Part shown: piece after piece, positions 40,563-48,014 of the stretch
How the letters are laid out: every line of letters begins with the position of its first letter
Numbering within the stretch: the first letter of the stretch is position 1
Assembly: GCF_029338515.1 (NCBI RefSeq)
Contig: NZ_CP119988.1
Span: 4,464,001-4,528,000 of the forward strand
Source: Haloglomus litoreum
GTDB lineage: Archaea > Halobacteriota > Halobacteria > Halobacteriales > Haloarculaceae
Direction: 5' to 3'
Length of the DNA stretch: 64,000 bases
Translations under genes and position numbers: made by a program
Notes under the pieces: model-generated
The model's input: only the letters and a program-made list of their open reading frames with translations
Told to the model about the DNA's origin: nothing
Database searches by the model: none

Positions 40563-41213
40563 TCACCGGCGCACGAGCGAGGAGAGCACCCGCCCCTCCA
40601 CCTTCCGGAGGTGTTCGCCGACGGTCCCCGCCGACAGGCCGACCTCCCTGGCGATGTCCTCGTGGGTAGCCCGGCGTGGGACCTCGTAGTAGCCCTTCTC
40701 GACGGCCGTCTCGAGCACCTCGCGCTGGCGTGCGGTGAGGGTGCCGTACAGCTTGTCGGCCTCGGGGTGGTAGTCGCCGATCCCCTCCAGCGAGACGCCC
40801 ACACCGTCGGGCACCTCGTCGACGGCCCGCTGGATGGTCGCGTCGTCGCCGACGATGGTGACCCGGAGCCCGCCGCCGCGGGTGCACTCCAGCGGCGTCT
40901 GCAGCACCACCTCGTTGTCCTGGATGATCTCCATCAGCTGCAGCGAGGTCTCGTCCGGTTCGATGTGGAGGTAGATGAGCCCCTCCCCCTCCCCGGAGCC
41001 GTCGACCGCGATGACCGAGTCGCAGTCGCGCAGTTCCTCGACCGCCCGGTCGATGTCACCACGGAGCCCGTACAGCATCACGATGGTCCCGTCGTTCAGC
41101 AGGTTCACCTGGTGGACCACGTCCCGCTCGACCGCCGGCGACGCGACGAGCACCGAGTCCGCGGGGTTCAACCCACCCTCGCCCGGTGTGATGACGACGG
41201 TCGCGTAACGCAT
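40563..41213 (-). CDS. HTH_10 regulator, paralogue of 22687-23337
   Basis: 216 residues. The C-terminal HTH_10 domain reads LTARQREVLETAVEKGYYEVPRRATHEDIAREVGLSAGTVGEHL; the N-terminal 150 residues form a sensor region (LNDGTIVMLYGLRGD; GGLRVTIVGDD). Its length equals that of the island regulator, and the two align from end to end by eye. It lies 78 bases upstream of the dioxygenase remnant on the same strand and is divergent from the R2lox-type gene. It may regulate one or both. Start at 41211-41213. Confidence 0.88.
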   Translation of the reverse strand: MRYATVVITPGEGGLNPADSVLVASPAVERDVVHQVNLLNDGTIVMLYGLRGDIDRAVEELRDCDSVIAVDGSGEGEGLIYLHIEPDETSLQLMEIIQDNEVVLQTPLECTRGGGLRVTIVGDDATIQRAVDEVPDGVGVSLEGIGDYHPEADKLYGTLTARQREVLETAVEKGYYEVPRRATHEDIAREVGLSAGTVGEHLRKVEGRVLSSLVRR

Positions 41214-41364
41214 ATGCCGTTCCTGGATGCCGGGTGACTTTACGCCTTTCACTGGAGGCCGTCGTGTCTTACCCGCCCGACCGCCGCCCCGGCGTCGAGG
41301 AGCGCGTCCGGAGCCGCCGGGACCGGGCGCTCGACCGGCGCGCTGCGAACACGACTCCCCACCC

Positions 41365-41374
41365 AATATTTAAG
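41365..41374 (+). promoter_or_regulatory. TATA-like box before R2lox-type gene
   Basis: AATATTTAAG lies about 65 bases before the ATG at 41435, giving an expected start near 41395 and a short leader. With a GTG at 41408 as start the transcript would be nearly leaderless, but homology begins at the ATG. Confidence 0.5.
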
Positions 41375-41434
41375 CAGCCCTCATATCGCCGGCGCTAGTG
41401 ACAGGGAGTGACAGGCCCCAGTGATGCGTGGACC

Positions 41435-42418
41435 ATGAGCCGATACGCCGACGACAACCGAGACCTCAGGCTGGACCCCGACGGGCGGGTCGGCGGCTAC
41501 TTCCGCCACGCCGTCTACAACCACTGGGACCCCTACGAGGACATCGAGCAGGAGCTCATCGAGCAGGACCGCCAGCGGATGATGGAGGCCGACGAGGAGA
41601 TCATCGACGAGGAGGGCTTCGACGACCTCCGCCAGACCATCGCCCTGTTCGGCGCCGGTGAGGAGGCCGTGACCGAGGACCTCGCGCCGCTGGCCATCGC
41701 GATGGACGACATCAACGACCAGATGTTCGTCTCCAGCCAGATCTACGAGGAGGCCAAGCACACCGCCTTCTTCGACCGCTACTGGCGCGAGGTCATCAAC
41801 CCGGTCGCCGAGCACCACGACATCGAGGTGACCGCCCCGACCGACGACCGGTACTTCATGCCGGCGTACGAGCGGCTGTTCGACGACACCGAGGCCGCCA
41901 TGCACCGGCTCCTCGAGGAGGACACGCCCGAGAACCGCGTCCGGGCGTTCTGTCACTACCACCTCGCCGTCGAGTCCGTCCTCGCACAGACCGGCTACTA
42001 CGGCATCACCTCCTCGTTCTCGGACGGCGGCGGCGACATCACGCTCGACGACGTGCCCGAGTTCCCCGAACTGGAGGGGCTGGTCAAGGGCGTCGGCTTC
42101 ATCCGCTCGGACGAGGGCCGCCACGTCGGCTTCGGCATGTACCACGTCCAGGAGGCGCTCGCCAGCGGCGCGGTCGACGAGCAGGTCGTCCAGGACGTCC
42201 TGCAGGAGCAGATGCCCAACATCGCCGGCATCGTCTCCTACTCCGATTCGGGCTTCATCGACCCCTCCGCACTCGTCGAGTACGCCTCCGACAAGCTCAC
42301 CCGCCGCATCGAGATCATCACCGACTCCGAGGCCGACATCCCGCCGGTCGACGAACTGGTCAAGCTCGACGACGGCGAGGGCAGCGGCACGCCCTCGCCG
42401 GCCGCCGGCGACGACTGA
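41435..42418 (+). CDS. R2-like ligand-binding oxidase (Mn/Fe ferritin-like)
   Basis: 327 residues. Ferritin-like diiron-carboxylate fold with ligand motifs GEEAVTEDLAPL (Glu about 73), YEEAKHTAFF (Glu and His about 103-106), CHYHLAVESV (Glu about 175) and RSDEGRHVGFG (Glu and His about 216-219). Val sits three residues after the first Glu and Tyr five before the fourth, the positions of the Val-Tyr ether crosslink in R2lox proteins. R2lox enzymes bind a fatty-acid-like ligand and perform two-electron oxidations of unknown physiological substrate. It lacks an adjacent R1 subunit gene, which argues against ordinary ribonucleotide reductase. Confidence 0.85.
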   Translation: MSRYADDNRDLRLDPDGRVGGYFRHAVYNHWDPYEDIEQELIEQDRQRMMEADEEIIDEEGFDDLRQTIALFGAGEEAVTEDLAPLAIAMDDINDQMFVSSQIYEEAKHTAFFDRYWREVINPVAEHHDIEVTAPTDDRYFMPAYERLFDDTEAAMHRLLEEDTPENRVRAFCHYHLAVESVLAQTGYYGITSSFSDGGGDITLDDVPEFPELEGLVKGVGFIRSDEGRHVGFGMYHVQEALASGAVDEQVVQDVLQEQMPNIAGIVSYSDSGFIDPSALVEYASDKLTRRIEIITDSEADIPPVDELVKLDDGEGSGTPSPAAGDD

Positions 42419-42597
42419 CCCACCGGCCGACGCGTCCGTCCCGTCCCCGTCACGGTCACCCTGCCGGCCCCGTTTCGCCGGCAGGCTTCGACGGATATCC
42501 GCCCCTGTTCCTCTGAGCCCGCTTCGAAGCAGAGGTCCAGAGCGATCAGTGGATGGTCCAGCGGCGACGAAAGTGGATTCCGACCGTTCGCGCCGCG

Positions 42598-42882
42598 TCA
42601 GTCGGTCTCGCGGCGTGGCAACTGCGACCCCCAGAGCCGGACCCACTCGGCCAGCGGGCCGCGTTCGCCCTCCACGTCGATGCGGACGCTGCCGTCGAAC
42701 TCCCACTCGGCGCGCGGGGCGTCCTCGCCGAAGTGCAGGGGCACCTCGACACGGAGGTCCTCCGCGGTCAGTTCCAGCCCCTCGTCGCGGGTCATCGCCT
42801 CGTCGAGCACCTCGTCGATGCTGTCCATCCAGGTCTGCGGGTACTCGGACGACTCCGACGCCTCGCGGGTTCGGTCACTCAT
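42598..42882 (-). CDS. Small acidic protein, 94 residues
   Basis: Reads MSDRTREASESSEYPQTWMD and ends WVRLWGSQLPRRETD. Mixed alpha/beta with Trp-rich C-terminus, no motifs known to me. The start at 42880-42882 is the only one that avoids a long low-complexity N-terminus. The 179 bases to the R2lox gene show no other feature; the two genes converge. Confidence 0.6.
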   Translation of the reverse strand: MSDRTREASESSEYPQTWMDSIDEVLDEAMTRDEGLELTAEDLRVEVPLHFGEDAPRAEWEFDGSVRIDVEGERGPLAEWVRLWGSQLPRRETD

Positions 42883-43027
42883 GACGCTTCCGTCCCGCGG
42901 TTCGCTCGGGAAGGGCGTAACCGTTTCGACGGTACCCGGCAGCTGGGAGTGGCTGGCGGGTGCGGGAGGCGGCGGAGAAGGCGCGGAGGGACCCAGTATC
43001 GCGGACGTGCGGCCCGTTCCGACCGGT

Positions 43028-43681
43028 TCAGTCGGAGGCGTGTCGGTCGGCCCGTGATGGCGGCGGCACCTGTTCGGGCTCGCTCCGGCGGTCGCGGGTG
43101 CCCGCCTCGTCGCGGAGGTCGGCGGGTTCCCCGGGCAGGTCGTCGGGGTCCGGGCGGACCTGCGCGCCGCGGTACTGCTCGGGCGTGTTCGCGAGCGGGT
43201 GGGCGGGGTTCTCGCGCGACTCGATGCGTGCGGCGCGCAGCTCCGCGAAGCGCGCGACCCGGGCGCGGATGCCCCGCCAGTGGTGCCGGGCCGCCCGCGG
43301 CACGCGATACGGGTGAGGCGGCTCCCCGCGGCGGGCCAGCGTCGCCCGGTTGACGTTGGCTGCCAGGTCGTCGTGGTCGACGAGGACGCCGACGCGCGCG
43401 TCGGGTGCGGCGTGCTCGGCGAGCACGTCCAGCCCGAGATGCAGCGCCCGGTACTCGGCGACGTTGTTGTCCGGGACCCGGTCGGGCATCGCCAGTCGCG
43501 CGACCGTCCGCCCGTCGCGGGTCTCGATGAGGACGCCCAGCCCCCCCTCGCCGGACTGCCGGAACGAGCCATCGGCTGCGAGGTAGTAGTCGCGGTGATG
43601 GGTTCGCGGCGGATGCGCGATATGGGGGGTGGGGGAGTCGTCGAACAGGTTCCGCAGGGCCGGCCGACTGTACGCGGCCAT
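43028..43681 (-). CDS. RNase HI-like protein with disordered C-terminus
   Basis: 217 residues. RNase H fold with catalytic acids in YYLAADGSFRQ (Asp, about 37), NVAEYRALHLG (Glu, about 74) and VLVDHDDLAANVN (Asp, about 101), the order of bacterial/archaeal RNase HI and Rnh-like 'reverse transcriptase-like' proteins. The final 60 residues are charged and proline-rich (RPDPDDLPGEPADLRDEAG). It cleaves RNA in RNA-DNA hybrids, in Okazaki primer removal or R-loop control. Start at 43679-43681, 13 residues upstream of the first strand. Confidence 0.82.
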   Translation of the reverse strand: MAAYSRPALRNLFDDSPTPHIAHPPRTHHRDYYLAADGSFRQSGEGGLGVLIETRDGRTVARLAMPDRVPDNNVAEYRALHLGLDVLAEHAAPDARVGVLVDHDDLAANVNRATLARRGEPPHPYRVPRAARHHWRGIRARVARFAELRAARIESRENPAHPLANTPEQYRGAQVRPDPDDLPGEPADLRDEAGTRDRRSEPEQVPPPSRADRHASD

Positions 43682-43804
43682 GGATACGCTACGGTCGCCC
43701 GCCGACTTAAATCCACGGGGCGAACGGCACGATTTCACACGAGTTCGTCGGACAACCGTCGAACGGAGACCATCTGTACAGTTCTCCGGAGGGTTCGGTA
43801 GCTC

Positions 43805-44470
43805 TCAGGAGTCCTCGAGGCCGGCGAGGAGCGCCGGGAGCGCCTCGGCCAGCGCCGCCCGCTCGACGGTCGCCGCCGCGTCCGGGTGTGGGGCGGGGCC
43901 GCCCTCGTACAGCACCTGCACCGGGTGGAGCCCGGCGGCGGCCGCGCCCGCGATGTCGGCCTCGGGGTTGTCGCCGACGTACGCCGTCGCCCCGGGCGGC
44001 ACGTCGAGCGCCTCGCACAGCGCTTCGAACGCCCGCTCGTCGGGCTTCGGGGCGTCGAGCCCGCCGGTCACGACGACGGCGTCGAACAGGTCCGCCCACC
44101 CGACCCGCTCCAGTTTCCGGCGCTGGGTGCCAACCGGCCCGTCCGTCAGCAGCCCGACGGCGTAGCGCTCGCGCAACCGGTCGACGAGAGCGGCCGCACC
44201 CGGAAGCGGACCGGTCGCCGCCTCGACGACGGCGTCGTACGCGGCTGCGAGGGCCGCGGCGTCGACGTCGGTCTCGTGGTCGGCCAGCAGCGTCGCGAAG
44301 ACGACCTCGCGGTCGGCCCCACCCTGCTGCTGGCGGTGGGCCCGGACGTACGCCTCGCGGTCGAGGCGAGGGGCGCCGACGCGCTCGCAGGCCGCGTGGA
44401 GCAGCGACTCCCGGTCCCGCTCGGCCACCAGCAACGTTCCGTCGAGGTCGAACCCGACCGCCTGTAGCAC
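43805..44470 (-). CDS. HAD-superfamily phosphatase
   Basis: 221 residues from a GTG start that leaves VLQAVGFDLDGTLLV at the N-terminus. Motif I DLDGT (Asp nucleophile about 8), motif II VGLLTDGPVGTQ, motif III Lys in DAPKPDERAFE (about 144) and motif IV VGDNPEADIAGAAAAG (about 165). The C1-type helical cap (residues about 18-85) fits phosphoglycolate phosphatase and similar enzymes. Substrate unknown. It is divergent from pyrF with 200 bases between them. Confidence 0.9.
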   Translation of the reverse strand: MLQAVGFDLDGTLLVAERDRESLLHAACERVGAPRLDREAYVRAHRQQQGGADREVVFATLLADHETDVDAAALAAAYDAVVEAATGPLPGAAALVDRLRERYAVGLLTDGPVGTQRRKLERVGWADLFDAVVVTGGLDAPKPDERAFEALCEALDVPPGATAYVGDNPEADIAGAAAAGLHPVQVLYEGGPAPHPDAAATVERAALAEALPALLAGLEDS

Positions 44471-44674
44471 GGCCGTCCGTACGGGGGTGGTCGGTTTGAG
44501 GGTTGCCGTCGACGGCGGTCGGAGTGGACGAGCGTCGACGGGCGGGCAGTCGAAGTGGACGAGCGACCGGCGGGAGACCCGGGGCGCGACCGGCGGGGCC
44601 CGTGGCCACGGGCGGGTGCGGCCGCGGCGCGGTCGAACGCAAGACCCTTGCCCGGACCCCGCCACCGCCCGCCG

Positions 44675-45547
44675 ATGAGTTTCCGCGAGGACCTCCGGGC
44701 CCGCATCGAGGCGGTCGACAGCGTCGTCTCGGTCGGGCTGGACCCCGACCCCGACCGGCTCCCCGACGCGGTGGCCGACCACGACCTGCCGCGCTGGGCC
44801 TTCAATCGTCGGATCATCGACGCCACGCACGAGCACGCGGCCTGCTTCAAGCCCAACGCCGCCTTCTACGAGGACCCCGACGGCTGGCGCGCCCTGCAGG
44901 AGACGGTCGCCTACGCCCACGGGAAGGGCGTCCCCGTCCTGCTCGACGCGAAACGGGGGGACATCGGCAACACCGCCCGCCAGTACGCGAGGGCGCTCCA
45001 GCCCGAGGGCCTCGACTGCGACGCCATCACCGTCAACCCGTACCTCGGCCGCGACGCCGTCGAGCCCTTCCTCCAGCAGGACGCCGGTGTGGTGATCCTC
45101 GCGCGGACCTCGAACGCGGGCGGCGCCGACTTCCAGAACCTCCAGGTCGGCAACGACAAGGCCCTCTACGAGTACGTCGCGCAGCGCTGTGCGGAGTGGG
45201 ACCGCGAGTCGACCGCGGACGTGTTCCTCGTCGTCGGCGCCACCACCACCGACGAACTGGCGGCCGTCCGCGACCTCGTCCCGGACCTCCCCTTCCTCGT
45301 CCCCGGCGTGGGCGCGCAGGGCGGCGACGCCGAGGCCGCCGTCGAGTACGGGCTCGCGGACGGCGTCGGGCTGGTCAACTCCTCGCGCGGCATCATCTTC
45401 GCCGGCGAGGACATAGGGGCGCGGAGCGCCCCGAACGAGCGAGCGACGGAGTCGCGAGCCGCCCGGGACCCGGACGACTACTTCGCGGCGGCGGGCGATG
45501 CGGCCCGGCGGCTGAAGCGCCGGCTCAACCAGTATCGGAAGCGGTAG
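44675..45547 (+). CDS. pyrF: Orotidine 5'-phosphate decarboxylase, long (type 2) form
   Basis: 290 residues. Catalyses the last step of UMP synthesis. Substrate and catalytic motifs: SVGLDPDPDRLPD (about 17), ACFKPNAAFYE (Lys about 60), LLDAKRGDIGNTARQYA (catalytic DxKxxD about 90-95), and VNSSRGIIFAGE (phosphate binding, about 235). An insertion of about 20 residues after FAGE (reading DIGARSAPNERATESRAARD) is encoded by two hairpins and is not expected in this position. The ATG at 44675 gives the standard opening. Confidence 0.95.
   Translation: MSFREDLRARIEAVDSVVSVGLDPDPDRLPDAVADHDLPRWAFNRRIIDATHEHAACFKPNAAFYEDPDGWRALQETVAYAHGKGVPVLLDAKRGDIGNTARQYARALQPEGLDCDAITVNPYLGRDAVEPFLQQDAGVVILARTSNAGGADFQNLQVGNDKALYEYVAQRCAEWDRESTADVFLVVGATTTDELAAVRDLVPDLPFLVPGVGAQGGDAEAAVEYGLADGVGLVNSSRGIIFAGEDIGARSAPNERATESRAARDPDDYFAAAGDAARRLKRRLNQYRKR
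45416..45455 (+). repeat. In-frame hairpins inside pyrF
   Basis: A perfect 17-base hairpin GGGGCGCGGAGCGCCCC (7-base stem, GGA loop) at 45416-45432 and a shorter one GCGACGGAGTCGC (5-base stem, GGA loop) at 45443-45455. Both are translated and extend the phosphate-binding loop region of PyrF. They have the same stem and loop sizes as the hairpins in the histidine kinase and in the non-coding region near 1.6 kb. Confidence 0.8.
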
Positions 45548-45562
45548 GCGAGCGATCGCCGG

Positions 45563-46576
45563 TCAGTTCGTCACGACGAGTTTCCCGACGGCGTCGCGGT
45601 CCTGCATCGCGGCGAAGGCCTCGTCGGTCGCCGCGAGCGGGTAGGTCGCGTCGACCTCCGGGGTGAGGTCGCCGCTCGCCACGAGGTCGACCAGCGTCTC
45701 CAGGTCGTTCTGGGTCCCCATCGTGCTCCCGATGACCCGCTTGTGGCCGAGGAACAGGTCCGCGACGTCGAACGTCGAGCGGTTCCCCGCCGTCCGACCG
45801 CAGACCACCATCCGGCCGCCGCGGCACAGGAGGTCCAGCCCGAGTTCCGAGTAGGGGCCGCCGAGGTGGTTCAGGACCGCATCGGGCGTCCCCACGTCGG
45901 CGACGGCGTCCCGGAGTTCGTCCGGGTCGGTCCCCTGGACCGCGTGGTCGAGCCCCAGGTCGGTCAGCCGGTCGAGTTTCGCCGCTGACGAGGAGGTGCC
46001 GACGATCCGGGCACCGAGTACGTCGGCGAGCTGGACGCCTGCGACGCCGACGCCGCCGGTCGCGCCCGGGACGAACACGAGGTCGCCGGGGCCGACCTGC
46101 GCCCGCTGGAGCATCCGGTAGGCGGTCATGTACGCGGTCGGAAGCGCGGCCGCGGTCGTCGCGTCCACGCCGTCCGGGAGCGCGACCAGCCGGTCGGCCC
46201 GCACGAGCGCGCGCTCTGCGAGCCCACCATGGTACAGCGAGAACCGTTCGCACTGGTTCTCCGGCCCCTCACGGCAGAACCGGCACTGCCCGCAGGTCTC
46301 GTTCGGGCAGAGCACGACCCGGTCGCCCGGCTCGACGCCGCGCACGTCGTCACCGACGGCCGAGACGGTCCCGGCGATGTCCAGGCCGCTGACGAACGGC
46401 AGGTCGTCGGCGTCGACCATCGTCGAGTCCCCCTCCAGTATCCAGAGGTCGTGGCGGTTGATGGAGCAGGCCTCGACATCGACGACCGCCTCGCCGCGAC
46501 CTGGGTCCGGGTCCGGTCGCTCGATAATCGACACGCCATCGGGTCCGATCAGGTCGGCGAAGGCTGCGGCACGCAT
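45563..46576 (-). CDS. Zinc-type MDR alcohol dehydrogenase
   Basis: 337 residues. GroES-like domain with catalytic zinc site in SINRHDLWILEG and a structural-zinc motif NETCGQCRFCREGPENQCERF (about 92-112). Rossmann motif VPGATGGVGVAGVQLA (about 167-182). The strand order is that of medium-chain dehydrogenases/quinone oxidoreductases. The first zinc ligand position is asparagine-Arg-His rather than Cys, so it is close to but not a classical alcohol dehydrogenase; the substrate is unknown. It converges with pyrF, with 15 bases between stops. Confidence 0.88.
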   Translation of the reverse strand: MRAAAFADLIGPDGVSIIERPDPDPGRGEAVVDVEACSINRHDLWILEGDSTMVDADDLPFVSGLDIAGTVSAVGDDVRGVEPGDRVVLCPNETCGQCRFCREGPENQCERFSLYHGGLAERALVRADRLVALPDGVDATTAAALPTAYMTAYRMLQRAQVGPGDLVFVPGATGGVGVAGVQLADVLGARIVGTSSSAAKLDRLTDLGLDHAVQGTDPDELRDAVADVGTPDAVLNHLGGPYSELGLDLLCRGGRMVVCGRTAGNRSTFDVADLFLGHKRVIGSTMGTQNDLETLVDLVASGDLTPEVDATYPLAATDEAFAAMQDRDAVGKLVVTN

Positions 46577-46634
46577 GGGGCCCGCTTCTCACCCGGGCCC
46601 GATAGGGCTAGCCCCGGCCGGGCGCGTCGCTGGG

Positions 46635-46847
46635 CTAGAAGCGGTACGTATCCACGCCGTCCGGGCCCGGGCCGTCCCGGCCCGGCCGGTGCTCCTCGTC
46701 CCGACCGCCGCCGAACTCGGCGTAGCACTCGGCGCACATACCCGCCGACTCCTCGAAGTGGCGCTCGCAGACGAGCCGGCCACACCGGTCGCAGCCGTCG
46801 ACCACCTCGCGCTCCTCGCAGATCTGGCAGAGGCCCGAGACGCTCAT
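46635..46847 (-). CDS. Small zinc-finger protein (B-box/HIT-like)
   Basis: 70 residues. Cys/His pattern CQICEEREVVDGCDRCGRLV followed by CERHFEESAGMCAECY gives eight potential zinc ligands in two interleaved sites, like B-box or HIT-type fingers. The last 20 residues are a charged tail (RDEEHRPGRDGPGPDGVDTY). It could be a protein or nucleic-acid adapter. Start at 46845-46847. A TATA-like TATATAC sits near 46905. AT-rich DNA upstream (46848-47012) also contains the halocyanin 3' end region. Confidence 0.75.
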   Translation of the reverse strand: MSVSGLCQICEEREVVDGCDRCGRLVCERHFEESAGMCAECYAEFGGGRDEEHRPGRDGPGPDGVDTYRF

Positions 46848-47012
46848 GTGAGGAGCTAGCACGCCGAGACGTTTCAAGACTCGCCCTGAAGGATTGTAGA
46901 GAGTATATACCCAATACAATCAGATAATTAAACGATTTGCAGATATATTTGTCGAATTATAATATTATGAAAGGCATACAGGACGTATAACGCTGGAAGA
47001 ACGGCGCAGCGG

Positions 47013-48014
47013 TCAGCCCCGCCGAACGTCCTCGGGGTCGGTCGTCGTCGCGGCGCCGTCGTTGAACCGGTAGAGCCAGCCCAGCGACGCGGCGACCAGC
47101 GCGGCGACGCCGCCGGCGCCGGCCGCACCCTGCGTCGTCAGCTCCTGTACGGGGCCGTCGCCGACGAGGACGACGCCGCGCATCCCGCTGTCCCCGTACT
47201 TCGAACAGGTGTACTTCGCGAGGCCGTCGCCGTCGAGCTGCGCGGCGTACCGGTAGCCCGACGAGGCGATGGTCTCGGACTCGATGCCGAGGTCCGGGTC
47301 GAGTACGTCGTACTGCTTCGGCCCGACCCACTCCCAGACGACGGTCGTCCCGGGCGAGGCGTGGACGGCGGCGGGTTCGAAGGCGAACGGGCCGCCGTTC
47401 CCCTCGGCCCCGACCTGCACCGTCACCTCGTCCTGCCCGCGCTTGTCGACCACGCCGTCGTAGTTGTCGGTCTCGGCGAGCCACCCGTCGAACGTCCGGG
47501 CCGGCGGGCCGTCGTCGCCGCTGCCGCCGCTGGCGGCCGCGGCCGTGGGCGTGGCATCGGTCACCGTGACCGGCGTACCGCCCACGATGACGGCGCCGCG
47601 CATCCCCATCGCCTTGTGCGGAGCGCAGTAGTACTTCGTCACGCCCGCGCTCTCGGGCGTCCACTCGAACGTGTGGCCCTCCTCCTGGACGAGCTTCGAC
47701 TCGAAGGTGCCGTCGCTGGCGACGACGTTGTGCGCGCCGCCCTTGCCGGTCCACTCCCAGCGCACGGTGGTCCCGGGGTCGACCCGGACGGCGGCGGGAG
47801 CGAAGCCCCAGTCGCCGCCGTTGGCGGCCGCGCCGACCGTGACGGTGACGGTGTCCTGCCCCCGTTTGTCGGCCACCTCGGTCGCGTTCGAGGTCTTCGC
47901 GAACCAGTCGGTGAGGTCGGTCCCCGGCTGGGCGGCCGCGGTGCCGGCGAGGGTCGTCCCCGCCAGCGCCGCGCCCGTCGCGCCGAGCACCTGGCGTCGC
48001 GTCGGCATCGCCAT
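47013..48014 (-). CDS. Two-domain halocyanin with a degenerate second domain
   Basis: 333 residues. Twin-arginine signal TRRQVLGATGAALAGTTLAG at the N-terminus. Domain 1 (about 30-150) has all type 1 copper ligands: GGAHNVVAS (His), YYCAPHKAMGM (Cys, His, Met). Domain 2 (about 180-290) keeps the fold and Cys but reads PKQYDVLD where the first His should be and KYTCSKYGDSGM where the second should be, so it probably does not bind type 1 copper normally. A C-terminal membrane anchor follows (VAALVAASLGWLYRF). It overlaps the upstream multicopper oxidase gene (TGATG). Role: extracellular electron carrier, likely partner of the oxidase. Confidence 0.92.
   Translation of the reverse strand: MAMPTRRQVLGATGAALAGTTLAGTAAAQPGTDLTDWFAKTSNATEVADKRGQDTVTVTVGAAANGGDWGFAPAAVRVDPGTTVRWEWTGKGGAHNVVASDGTFESKLVQEEGHTFEWTPESAGVTKYYCAPHKAMGMRGAVIVGGTPVTVTDATPTAAAASGGSGDDGPPARTFDGWLAETDNYDGVVDKRGQDEVTVQVGAEGNGGPFAFEPAAVHASPGTTVVWEWVGPKQYDVLDPDLGIESETIASSGYRYAAQLDGDGLAKYTCSKYGDSGMRGVVLVGDGPVQELTTQGAAGAGGVAALVAASLGWLYRFNDGAATTTDPEDVRRG

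Noticed and set aside
41435-42418. Standard ribonucleotide reductase small subunit
   Set aside because: No adjacent large subunit and the Val/Tyr positions fit R2lox; kept as R2lox-type with some uncertainty.
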